Part shown: one piece after another, positions 1 through 8,200 of the stretch
Layout of the letters: every line of letters begins with the position of its first letter
Position numbering within the stretch: the first letter of the stretch is position 1
Source: Chrysochromulina tobinii
Lineage: Eukaryota > Haptophyta > Prymnesiales > Chrysochromulinaceae
NCBI GenBank assembly: GCA_001275005.1
Contig: JWZX01001053.1
Coordinates: 1 to 11,888, forward strand
DNA length: 11,888 nt
Reading direction: 5' to 3'
Notes under the pieces: generated by a model
What the model saw: the letters and a program-made list of their open reading frames with translations, nothing else
What the model was told of the DNA's origin: nothing
The model's database searches: none
Program-made: the position numbers and the translations under genes

Positions 1-215
1 CTGGTGGCGGCGACGGCGGTGGCGGTAGCTGGTGGTGGCGACCGGCGGTGGCGGTGGCGTGGGTGGGGCGATGGTGGTGGCGTGGGTGGCGGTGGTCCCG
101 GCGGAGGCGGCGGCGACGGCGGTGGCGGTCCTGGTGGTGACGACGGCGGTGGCGGTGGCGTGGGTGGGGGCGATGGTGGTGGCGTGGGTGGTGGTGGTCC
201 CGGCGGAGGCGGCGG
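1..215. repeat. 102-bp GC-rich minisatellite encoding a Pro-rich 34-residue repeat
   Basis: The motif GGTCCCGGCGGAGGCGGCGG occurs at 94 and again at 196, a period of 102 bp. The sequence before each copy also matches (about 1-93 against 103-195), giving roughly 2.1 copies. A period divisible by three fits expansion inside the Pro-rich coding tail on the minus strand. The leftmost copy differs by small insertions and deletions: one C missing in the C-run near position 67 and extra bases near 40 and 30. These shift the Pro frame locally. The array may continue past the window edge. Confidence 0.8.
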
Positions 216-824
216 CGGGGTCGGAATAGGAAGCGGGTTAGCTGAGAGGGGGAAGGATTGTCTCGCAGCGAGGAAAAGGCAATCAACTACGTACTCAAGG
301 TGAAGGTTGAAGAGGTATGTCTCATATTTTTCGAAGGAGAGATCGAGGAGGAGAGTATCACGCTCAAAGGCAGTCTCGCGTTCAAGGATTTCGGGTTCGA
401 AGAAGGAGAGTTCGGGGGACCATTCTTCAAACGGGTGCCAAAGTTCATCATGGGTGAGGAAGTGGAAAGGGGAGTAATCGCGCGAGGAAGGGTGGCTATG
501 TGTATGTGGTGGGTTATCGTCGGGCCAGGGGGAGGGGGAGAGGGAGGGATCGTCGATGGAGTGGCGGAGGTACTCGGCCTCGTGATCACACTCATAATCC
601 TCAACTTGCATGGAGTCAGAACGGAGGAGGCAGTCACGGGCGGAGGCGTGGAAGGTAGAGATCTCGTGTTGATCGTCATCAACAAGGTCATCAAAGGATT
701 TGGAATCATAGGGGAGTTGGAGGTGGTAGAGGTCAGGGCGGAGGCGTATGAATCGGGTGACGACAGAGAGGTGGAATTGTGCCTTCACAGTACCCGGTAT
801 GAATATCCAAACATGGGACGGCAT
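1..824 (-). CDS. Partial gene: acidic protein with Pro-rich (PPPSPPP) tail, unknown function
   Basis: The frame opens at an ATG (822-824, minus) and has no stop down to the window edge, giving about 274 residues with the C-terminus missing. An in-frame TAA lies a few codons upstream, so this is the first possible start in this exon. Residues 1-200 or so look like a real folded or acidic protein, with many Asp, Glu, His, Leu, Phe, Tyr and Trp. The N-terminus is MPSHVWIFIPG; later parts include DELWHPFEEW and ERETAFERDTLLLDL. From about residue 200 it becomes almost pure Pro/Ser/Thr/Gly, like the hydroxyproline-rich linkers of algal wall proteins. Codon third positions are mostly pyrimidines on this strand, which favours it over the antisense plus-strand ORF (258-890), which starts only at TTG. 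I do not recognise the family. Close to the edge (about 1-75) the Pro pattern is broken by single-base differences between repeat copies, so the last 25 or so residues are uncertain. Confidence 0.55.
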   Translation of the reverse strand, partial: MPSHVWIFIPGTVKAQFHLSVVTRFIRLRPDLYHLQLPYDSKSFDDLVDDDQHEISTFHASARDCLLRSDSMQVEDYECDHEAEYLRHSIDDPSLSPSPWPDDNPPHTHSHPSSRDYSPFHFLTHDELWHPFEEWSPELSFFEPEILERETAFERDTLLLDLSFEKYETYLFNLHLEYVVDCLFLAARQSFPLSANPLPIPTPPPPPPGPPPPTPPPSPPPTPPPPPSSPPGPPPPSPPPPPGPPPPTPPPSPHPRHRHRRSPPPATATAVAAT

Positions 825-892
825 GGCGTCGTTCACAGCCAATGTTTAAAGTTCAACACCCAAGCGACAGTGTGCCGTAACCATCCGTAACC
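825..892. promoter_or_regulatory. Shared divergent promoter / 5' leader region
   Basis: Only 68 bp separate the ATG of the minus-strand Pro-rich gene (824) from the ATG of the plus-strand glycosyltransferase (893), so both promoters must sit here or inside the opposing 5' coding region. The stretch is less GC-rich than the flanking genes and has no TATA box. A 10-bp tandem duplication, CCGTAACCAT at 875-884 and 885-894, runs into the glycosyltransferase start codon: the first copy reads ACCATC and the second ACCATG. The layout is seen directly; shared promoter function is inferred. Confidence 0.4.
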
Positions 893-1720
893 ATGCCTGG
901 ATTCCTGGGCCTTTGTCTCCCTCTCGTTCTTCGCGGAATCGTACCGCTCGACGGAACTGAGCAGGCTTTGGCCGTCAATTACGAGAGAGGTGACTTACCT
1001 GGCAGCCGCCCCGCCCCGCCAGGCCCCGCCCCGACCAGCTCATCCGAGCTGTGTGTGGTCTCGCACGGCACCGGCCCGCTCTACGGGAACAGCAGCATAG
1101 GAGCCTCTCTGTCGAAGAATAAGCAACGCTACTGTGACCAGCTAGGCTACCGTTGCATCTTGCTGAGTGGAAGCCGGCTCGACGCGAGCCGCGATGCCGT
1201 GTGGGACAAGATTTTGGCGATGCAGCTGGCGATGAGTACACATGCGTGCCGCAACTGGGCCATGTGGGTAGACTCGGATGTCGTCTTTGAGACTATGACG
1301 CCCATTCCGCTGGAGGGGCTGATCAATAGCTCGCTCGCTTTCTCGACTGCAAGGACTGGCTTGTGTAACGGCGTAATGCTCGTTCGGGCGGATGAGGTGG
1401 GCCAAGCCTTTCTGCAAGCTACGTGGAATCAAACCGCCTTCGCGGCACTCCATCGTGAGGCTGAGCAGTCCGCGATGCTGAATCTTCTCATCCATGAACC
1501 CCTATTCCGTGACCGCGCGACCATCCTCTCGAACTCTATGGTAAGCTATCCGGAAGGCTACGTGCATAAGCACACCGCGCTCAGCTTGCCGAACGTGCAC
1601 GTCGAATGGCGTTCGGAAACGATTTTCAAGCTTCCAATGTTTCACGTAACGGGCAGTCGGCAAGTCAGAAGTGACCGCCTACATTGGTTTCAGCGCGCTT
1701 TAAATGCCTCTGAATTGTAA
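893..1720 (+). CDS. GT34-type (GMA12/MNN10-like) glycosyltransferase
   Basis: A 275-residue protein, probably a Golgi/ER-lumen enzyme that transfers a galactosyl-, mannosyl- or xylosyl-type sugar from a nucleotide sugar. In order: a hydrophobic N-terminus (residues 3-17, possible signal peptide or anchor), a short Pro-rich stem (38-50), then the catalytic domain. Family-like features are NKQRYCDQLGYRC (76-88), DAVWDKILAMQLAM (101-114), the metal-binding DxD-type motif in MWVDSDVVF (124-132, D127 and D129), a GLCNGVMLVR strand (156-165) and a late FHVTGS (250-255). Four N-glycosylation sequons (66, 145, 179, 271) fit a lumenal location. It is shorter than typical GT34 enzymes, mostly through a short stem. 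The start is the first ATG after an in-frame TAA (878-880), in context ACCATGC. It converges on the next gene with 43 bp between stops. Family assignment is fairly sure; donor and acceptor sugars cannot be read from sequence. Confidence 0.83.
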   Translation: MPGFLGLCLPLVLRGIVPLDGTEQALAVNYERGDLPGSRPAPPGPAPTSSSELCVVSHGTGPLYGNSSIGASLSKNKQRYCDQLGYRCILLSGSRLDASRDAVWDKILAMQLAMSTHACRNWAMWVDSDVVFETMTPIPLEGLINSSLAFSTARTGLCNGVMLVRADEVGQAFLQATWNQTAFAALHREAEQSAMLNLLIHEPLFRDRATILSNSMVSYPEGYVHKHTALSLPNVHVEWRSETIFKLPMFHVTGSRQVRSDRLHWFQRALNASEL

Positions 1721-1763
1721 TAAGCTATACGAGCTGCTCTCAAGTCCCAGTCCGGTCACGGCC

Positions 1764-4610
1764 TCACTTCCGCCCAGCCCAAGCGCCGCCAGCCCAAGCA
1801 AGGTGCACGGTGGGCTCGACTGGCGGCCGCACTTCATTCTGTTGCGCCACGTGTGTGAAGAGCCGGAGCAGCTTCTGCTGGTCGGGGGGGTCGGCCATCT
1901 GACGGCGGGAGCGCTTCTTAGCATGCTGCTGCTCGAGCAACGCGAGGCCAACACGCTGGTAGTCTCTCCACTCGACGCGCGCGTAGACGAGGCCCGAGGC
2001 GCCGTTGACGAAAGCTTTCCACACCGCGAGCTGCTCGGACGCTGTGAAGCGTAGCCCCACCTCCTCGAGCGACCGGTAGAATTCGCGCTTGGACAGCCCT
2101 CCGGAGCGATCCGCATCGGCGGACTCAAAGGCTCGACGCAGCAGGGCAGTGTGCTTCGCACACCGGACCTCCTCATCGCTATACAGGTGTGCGCTCGCAG
2201 GCGGCACGCGAGTAGGGCTGCTCGCGCTAGGGTTGCTCGCTCGAAGTCCCTCTGTAGTCGCGCGCTCCAATTCCATCACTCGTTCCTGGGCGGCGTCCTC
2301 GGCTGCCCGCGCGCGCGCTGCCTCGAGCGCACGTGCCGCCACCGCCGCGCGGGCCTCCTCGGCACGCGCCGACTCGACGAGGACCTCCGCACGAGCTGCT
2401 TCCAGGGCGGCATCCCTCATCTCCGCCCAAACCTCCTGCCGCGCCTCGGCCCTCGCCTCCGCCCACGCCTCCCGCCGCGCCTCGGCCCTTGCTGCCTCCA
2501 CCGCTGCCTCCAGCTGGCGCCGTGCCTCCCCGCGCGCCGCTTCGGCCGAGCCCTCGTCCCTCTTCCCCTCTGCCAACTGGAGCGCTTCGTCGCGCGACTC
2601 CCTAGCCGCCTGAAGCTCGGCTTGCACCTCATGCAAAGCCTCGCGGCGGCTCTGGACGCGTGCTTCTTGAACGGCGAGCGCGAGGCGCTGCTCAAGGTGC
2701 CGCTCAAACTCCGCAGCCGCCTCGCGTCTTGCCACCTCCACGGCCTTGGTCTGCTGCGCAGTGAGCACCATGGCTTCACGTCGAGCCGCCTCCAAGGCCT
2801 CGTGATCCCTGAGCCGTCGTGCCTCGGCTGCGGACGAGGACCAGAAGCCAAAGGCGATCGAGAGCTCTGGGGCCTTGATCCGGCTCGCTGCCGCCTGCAG
2901 CCGCCGCTGGGCAATCACCCTCTCTTCCCACGTAAAGTGCCACGCGGTCCAGCCACGAGACAGATCCTTTTTGAGCATGCGCCGAGCGATCAACTCGCTC
3001 AGATGCTGCACGCGCTTCTCCTTCTCCTTCTCCCCTTTTTCACGCAGCTCGATCAGCTGCTGCTGGTAGGCCGCGCTCTGCAACGCCGCATCGCGCTGCA
3101 CAGCGTCCGCGAGCGCCGCCGCATGCCGCGCCTCCGCCGCAGACACCGCCTGCAGCACCGCCGCCTCGCGAGACGCTTCCGCCGCGGACGCAGCCTGCAG
3201 CACCGCCGCCGCCTCCCGCATAGCCGCCTCGCGCGACGCCGCCTCCCGAAGCACAGCGGCGGACTTGTGGGCCGCCTCGACGCGCTGCGTGACCTCGTCT
3301 CGCGCCCACTGCCGCACCGCCGCCAGCGCGGCCTCATGGGACGATGCCGCCGCCTCGTGCTCGCGCCTCGCCTGCAACATCTCCGCCACGAGCGCCGTCC
3401 TGAGCGCCTCGACCTCGACCAACTTCGCCCGGAGCTCATCGAGCTCATGCAAGGCTCGGTCGTGCGCTGCCTGCAGAGGAGCGACCGCAGCTCTTGCGGC
3501 CTCCGCCTCGATCCTGGCCACCTCCGCCTCTGTCCGCGCGTCCTCTGCCTGAGCCCATGCCTTTTCGACCTCCAGATGCGCAGCCTCGGCCTTGTTTCGC
3601 TCCCGCTGCGCCTCGGCCTTCGCCGCTTGCATCTCCGCCTGCGCCTTGGCCTTCACCGCTTGCATCTCCGCCTGCGCCTCGGCCTTCGCCGCTTGCATCT
3701 CCGCCTGCGCCTTGGCCTTCGCCGCTTGCATCTCCGCCTGCGCCTCGGCCTTCGCCGCTTGCATCTCCGCCTGCGCTGCCTCCGCCTCGGCGCATGAACG
3801 CATGAGCGAAATCACCGCCGCCTTCTCGCGCGCTTCGAGGCGCTCGGCTTCGGAAGCTGACCGTGCGGCGACGCATTCGGCCATCTCGGCCTGACGCGCC
3901 GCCTCGCGCTCCTTGGCACGCGCGACGCGCACCTCCTCTTGCGCCGCGCGCACCTCCTCTTGCGCCGATGCTGCCTGCACCTGCACCGCCGTCTGCGCCG
4001 CCGCCATAGCCTCGGCCGCCGCCTGGCGCGCCTCGGCCGCCGCATCAGCCGACGCCTTTCGCGCGGCCGCCAGCTGCACCTCCTGATCTCGCTTGAGCTG
4101 GCGCATGTCTTCGAGCGCGCCGTCGAGCTCGTTCGCCGCGCTCGCCCAGCCGGCCCTCGCTTGGGCCGCTTCGGCCTGAGCGAGCTCCGCCTCCGTGGCA
4201 ACTTCTCGAAGCCTCGACTCCAGCCCGACACGGGCGTCGCGCTCCAACGCGATCTCGGCCTGAAGCCCTGTCAAGGCATCATCCAAAGTCGCGACGTGCG
4301 TGGCCGCGGCCATTGCCGCCGCAGTAAAGCGTGCCGCCGCGGCGGCAGGAGTTGCTGGCGGAGTCTCTGGCGCCATTGAGACCCTCCGAGCAGCTGCATC
4401 CCGTGGTATCCCCGGTGCCACATTGTCGGGTGTGGTTCTCGGCATACGGAGCCGCAGGTCGATCAGAAGGAGAAGGGCTGCCGCGACGAGCGTGCACAGA
4501 AGGGTGTACGCTGCGGTGGGTGCGGAAGGCGCGGCGAGAGTCTCGACGAGGGTGGTTGTGGCTGCCGTGGGCAGCGGTGTTTCATAAAGCCACTCGACCC
4601 AAGATGCCAT
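1764..4610 (-). CDS. Membrane-anchored Ala-rich coiled-coil protein with Sfi1-like repeat and EF-hand
   Basis: A single uninterrupted 948-codon frame. The chosen start is the ATG at 4610 in a strong context (CTCAACCATGG); the frame extends further upstream only to non-ATG codons. Residues 34-52 (TLLCTLVAAALLLLIDLRL) form one membrane segment followed by basic residues. Residues ~95-820 are a very long Ala/Glu/Arg-rich coiled coil, interrupted by a Trp-rich segment at 550-590 (LSRGWTAWHFTWEERV ... AFGFW) resembling Sfi1-type centrin-binding helices. Near the C-terminus is a canonical EF-hand loop, DADRSGGLSKRE (832-843), with acidic or oxygen ligands at 1, 3, 5, 9 and 12. A second degenerate EF-hand (around FVNGASGLVYARVEW) lacks the ligands. 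The basic tail includes KKRSRR. This suggests a calcium-responsive fibrous or tethering protein anchored to a membrane; a flagellar-root or centrin-fibre role is speculation. Long ORFs on the opposite strand here are shadows of the biased composition. Confidence 0.82.
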   Translation of the reverse strand: MASWVEWLYETPLPTAATTTLVETLAAPSAPTAAYTLLCTLVAAALLLLIDLRLRMPRTTPDNVAPGIPRDAAARRVSMAPETPPATPAAAAARFTAAAMAAATHVATLDDALTGLQAEIALERDARVGLESRLREVATEAELAQAEAAQARAGWASAANELDGALEDMRQLKRDQEVQLAAARKASADAAAEARQAAAEAMAAAQTAVQVQAASAQEEVRAAQEEVRVARAKEREAARQAEMAECVAARSASEAERLEAREKAAVISLMRSCAEAEAAQAEMQAAKAEAQAEMQAAKAKAQAEMQAAKAEAQAEMQAVKAKAQAEMQAAKAEAQRERNKAEAAHLEVEKAWAQAEDARTEAEVARIEAEAARAAVAPLQAAHDRALHELDELRAKLVEVEALRTALVAEMLQARREHEAAASSHEAALAAVRQWARDEVTQRVEAAHKSAAVLREAASREAAMREAAAVLQAASAAEASREAAVLQAVSAAEARHAAALADAVQRDAALQSAAYQQQLIELREKGEKEKEKRVQHLSELIARRMLKKDLSRGWTAWHFTWEERVIAQRRLQAAASRIKAPELSIAFGFWSSSAAEARRLRDHEALEAARREAMVLTAQQTKAVEVARREAAAEFERHLEQRLALAVQEARVQSRREALHEVQAELQAARESRDEALQLAEGKRDEGSAEAARGEARRQLEAAVEAARAEARREAWAEARAEARQEVWAEMRDAALEAARAEVLVESARAEEARAAVAARALEAARARAAEDAAQERVMELERATTEGLRASNPSASSPTRVPPASAHLYSDEEVRCAKHTALLRRAFESADADRSGGLSKREFYRSLEEVGLRFTASEQLAVWKAFVNGASGLVYARVEWRDYQRVGLALLEQQHAKKRSRRQMADPPDQQKLLRLFTHVAQQNEVRPPVEPTVHLAWAGGAWAGRK
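3610..3774 (-). repeat. Five tandem 33-bp units encoding an 11-residue coiled-coil repeat
   Basis: Five consecutive 33-bp units (3610-3642, 3643-3675, 3676-3708, 3709-3741, 3742-3774) are nearly identical. Each encodes AQAEMQAAKA plus a variable last residue. Units alternate between Glu and Lys at that place (TCG versus TTG on the plus strand), so the true period is a 66-bp doublet. One unit has Val instead of Ala. Eleven residues is the hendecad period of nearly straight coiled coils. The array lies at about residues 280-334 of the coiled-coil protein. Confidence 0.93.
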
Positions 4611-4650
4611 GGTTGAGCACGCAAGCAAGTGTTTTGCAGAAATGGAGTTC

Positions 4651-4664
4651 TGCGAAAAGGTCAG
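4651..4664 (-). promoter_or_regulatory. Possible 3' splice site in the 5' leader of the coiled-coil gene
   Basis: Read on the minus strand this is CTGACCTTTTCGCA followed by G. It combines a branch-point-like CTGAC, a short pyrimidine run and a CAG, about 40 nt before the ATG at 4610. A leader intron ending here is plausible, but I cannot identify its donor. The same 14-mer recurs at 5012-5025, where A follows instead of G and the AG is lost. Confidence 0.25.
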
Positions 4665-5219
4665 CTTCTGATGTTCAACTCTCCGGACACCCAAGCACAG
4701 GAGCCGCTATCACTTTGGACGGAGGTGTGGTCGACACAACCGTGGTAACATAGGCCGTTCGCGGCAAAGAGTGGGGGAACGAAAAGGGCCAAAGGGCGCC
4801 GTACCATCCATGCGCGTACTAGAAGCTTCTGTGCTAGTTGCAAGGCCGGTCCCGGTGCATGAGTGCATGTCCCTTCCCCCGAGTGTTAACGAATAGTGCC
4901 AATAGGACCGCTGTTCGCAGCGGCCACGCCACGGCCGCGGCGGCACGCAGAGGACGCACACGCAAGCGCGGAAGACCGGGAGTGGAGCATGGAGTGGAGT
5001 TCGCGGTTGTTTGCGAAAAGGTCAGTAAGAATACGGTAGAATCGACACACACGGTGCAGAGCTATGGGTAAGCTATGGGCAGCGCGCATGGCGCTCACCT
5101 TTTCATTCTTTTGTGTCGCCCACACCCAGCGCTCCGACAAAGCGCTCGATATGACGCGATCCACTTTCTAATGCACATGCGCGTGCGCGCTGCAGTACAG
5201 TTGGCGGCGCTCTCATTTC

Positions 5220-5237
5220 CGAGCGCTCGAGCGCTCG
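5220..5237. repeat. 18-bp perfect palindrome just past the helicase stop codon
   Basis: CGAGCGCTCGAGCGCTCG equals its own reverse complement. It lies 24-41 nt beyond the helicase stop (5261-5263) on the minus strand, so it would be in the 3' UTR and could fold as a short hairpin. It is built from two overlapping GAGCGCTC-type units, and GC-rich DNA yields such palindromes easily. A 3'-end role is only a possibility. Confidence 0.45.
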
Positions 5238-5260
5238 CTCGCCTCAAGGGTCCCCACGTT

Positions 5261-8200
5261 TCACCAGTAGTCGGTATTGATTTCGCGCCTTCCGAACCCA
5301 CTGTCGTCCGCCTTGCGTTTGCCAGGGCGCCCGCCTGCCGCTCCTGCCGCCGCTGCGCCCGCTGCGCCCGCTGCGCCGTCGGCACCCTCCGCCTTGGCGG
5401 CGCTTGGCTCCTCTCGCGTGCGGCTCTCCGCCTCCAGCGCGTCCTTCTCGATGAGGTTGATGATGCCGAGCGCCTCGGCGTCCATCTTGACGCCCGCCTT
5501 CGCGAGCCGCTGCTGCCAGTTCTGGAGGCGCGCGTAAGGCACCTTGACGCCCACAATGCGCGTCCCGGCCGAGAGACGCACGCGCGTCACGCGCATGGGC
5601 TTCTTGTCCCCTCGGCCGTTGAGCACGACAGTGAGCTCGTCAAGGGCTTTCCACAGCGGAAGGATCGAGCCCGCGATGACCGCCTCCGTAACGAACTTGC
5701 TGCCGTAGCGGCTCTTGCACGAGCACGGCGGCGCGTGCCAACACCGGGCGCTGTCCGTGTGCATGGCAGTCCACTCGCGTTGTGCGCGCGCCTTGGCTCT
5801 CTCATCGCCGAGGTCGTACCTGATGACGGGGGCAATCGGAAGCAATTAGCGGCGATCACATGGGCAATCTTGATGGTCCTCTCATCCCGAGGTCGTACCT
5901 GGTGTACGTGCGCCGTTCCTCGAGCGCCGCTCGCTGGATAGTCCAAGTATAGCCGAAATTGGGGTGAATCAGCTTATAGATCTCATAGTGTGGATTGTGC
6001 TGCGCCTCACCCGACTGGTACGGCTTGCGGATGGCGACGTAGTGGTGCCGGCGTTGCGTCGCTCCGCGTGTCGAGTATGGCGCGACGTCGTGGTAGATGC
6101 CGTTGATGTGCGCACCGGCGTGGCCCTCGGCGGCCTCGCGCGCATTCGCCGCGTCGAGCTCCGCGAGCGCCTTGGACCATTCACACCCGCGGTCGAGCTG
6201 CAGCGTGTACAGGGTGGTGCGCGCCTTCGTGGTCGGGTCCGTGTAGAAGGGCACCGGCTCGTCCTTGTAAGCAATCGAGGTGGCCCTCATATCGACGACG
6301 CCGTCGTCGAAGCGGCCCTCAGACTTGTCCTTCGCAATTTCGTCCTCAAAGAGGGCGTTGAAGTGCGCAAAGCATCGGCCCTGGAGGCGGACGGTGAGCC
6401 CCAGCAGCCGATTGAGGAACGTCTTCACCGACGGGAGATCCTTCCTCTTGCCCCGCGGGCCACCCTGACCAGCCGCGACCCGGTCGGCATAGTCGAGCGT
6501 CAGGTCGATCCCCACAATCTGAAGCGCCGTCTCGAGCTCTTCACAGTGCTCGTTCCATGGCGTGAGGTCGCCCGTGTCCGCCGCCAAGCGCGCCGCCTCG
6601 GCGCCTAGGACGCGCTCGAGCAGCAGCTTCATGCGCCCAGCCCCAAAGGAGTGAGTGCGGATGGAATCGACGAGCCGCTCGAGCGCGCGGCGGCCGTACT
6701 GGGTCTGGAAATCGAAGCTGGACAGGTTGGCTGCATCCGCCGCGCGACGATCCCCCTTAGTGAGGGCGCCGAGGTGCTGTAACCGCTTGGCGAGCTGCGC
6801 CGCAAAGCGGCGCTCGCCGCCGAGGGTCGTCATGAGGAGTTTGAAGTCCGGCGCGGAGGTCTGGTTGGATCGATGGGTGCGACCGAGCTGCTGGAGCGCC
6901 TCGTCGGCCGACCATGGCAGCTCGAGTGTGATGTGGATGCGCTTGGCGCGGTTGGCAAAGCGCCGGTCCGCGTGCAGCGAGATGCCGCTCGAGGCTGCCT
7001 CCGAGATGATGGCGACCATCTTCTGGCCGTTCATGAAGGCCTCCTTCTCGGCCATGTTGACGCGTGCCACCGTCACGTCGAGCTCCTTGGCTCGCTTGAC
7101 CATGCGCGCACGCCCGTCGGCCGCATCGTACACGAGCTTCATCTTGCGCCCGGTCAGCTCTGCGACCTTCTCAGTGCCGCCGAGCGCGTGGATGAGTTGG
7201 TCGAGTGGGTTGTCGGGCAGCGAGAGCGACGCCGCCTCGCGAAGCAGCTCCTCCTTGAGACCGCGCAACGAGCCGCTTAGGAGCCGCTGCCTAGCCGCCG
7301 CGCCCACCTCGAGCCCCTGCTCGAACCCCTCGCCACCGCCCGCGTCACCGCCCGCGCCGCCGCCCTCGCCGCCGCCCGCGCCGCCGCCCGCGCCGCCGAC
7401 GCCGTCCGCCAAGAGCGGATCCGTGGCGCTCAGCCCGAGGGCGCGGGCGAGCTCGGAGTGCGGCAGCGACGCAACCTCCTCGCCAGCCGCGGCCAGCAGG
7501 TGGTAGTGGCAAGCGACGGTGCGTGCATAGACGGCCTCGACGAGCGCCGCCTTGCCTGTCGGCTTGGCCTCGCCGTGCACGCCCAGGTCGAAGAGCCGCC
7601 GGCGTAGCTGCGTCGTGCCGAGCGCCCAGATGCCCTTGTAGCTCTCTAGCAGCTTACGCAGCCTGTCGTCGCGCTGCTTGGGCAGCTTGTACTCCGACGT
7701 GATGAAGGCGCCGACCGCGAGTACGAGCATCGTGGGCGAGTACGTCTTGAACTTACGAGGCGCCCCCTCTATCGCCGCGTGCTTCGCCTCACTCGCAGCC
7801 ATCGAGAGCTCCTCGTCCGAGTCGTCCGAATCGCTCATCACGGCGCGCTTCGCGGCCGCCGAGGCGGATGAGGACGAGCCCGCGGCGCCGGCCAGACCAC
7901 CGCCTAGCGAGGAGGCAGACGATGCGGCAGCGGCCGCCTTCTGCTTAGGCACCGACCTCTTTGTTGACGGTCGCCTCGGTGCATAGACATCGCCGAGGGC
8001 GTCATGGCCCTCGTCCTCGTCGGCGAGCATCGGTTCGTCCGGGTCCGCGTCGTCGTCCTCTTCCTTGTCGCCACGCGTCGGAAACTGGGTCTCCAGCAGG
8101 TTCTCGATGATCGCATAGAGCCCCGCAAAGTCTTCGAGGCCCTCTTCGCCCGCCTCCTTGAGTGCCTCGACCATGCGCGCCTCGCCCGTGGTCTGGAGCC

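Larger units (their letters stand above)
4611..5260. other. Intergenic spacer: 5' region of the coiled-coil gene and 3' flank of the helicase gene
   Basis: No convincing gene is seen in these 650 bp; the ORFs here are short and of random composition. It should hold the promoter and leader of the coiled-coil gene (reading left) and the helicase 3' UTR and polyadenylation site. Visible elements: two copies of TGCGAAAAGGTCAG (4651-4664 and 5012-5025), a perfect 10-bp palindrome AGAAGCTTCT near 4821-4830, a short tandem AGCTATGGG pair near 5062-5082, and an 18-bp palindrome at 5220-5237. No AATAAA-type signal is obvious near the helicase stop on its strand. Confidence 0.5.

Noticed and set aside
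258-890. 210-codon plus-strand ORF
   Set aside because: It starts at TTG, is exactly in antisense register with the minus-strand Pro-rich gene, and its Gly/Val/Glu bias is what that strand would give. The minus frame has an ATG and better composition.
2151-3797. 548-codon plus-strand ORF opposite the coiled-coil gene, rich in Leu, Arg and His
   Set aside because: It is the antisense shadow of a GC-rich Ala/Glu/Arg coiled coil. Its composition is repetitive, it shows no domain, and the minus strand carries a clear membrane segment, EF-hand and Trp repeat.
3580-3800. CRISPR-like array (regular repeats)
   Set aside because: The 33-bp units are contiguous with no spacers and encode an in-frame hendecad coiled coil.
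5261-5845. Separate small gene of 194 residues
   Set aside because: It is the last exon of the SNO helicase. Splicing at 5898/5820 joins it in frame, and it carries the conserved C-terminal SNO region; the apparent start codon lies inside intron 2.
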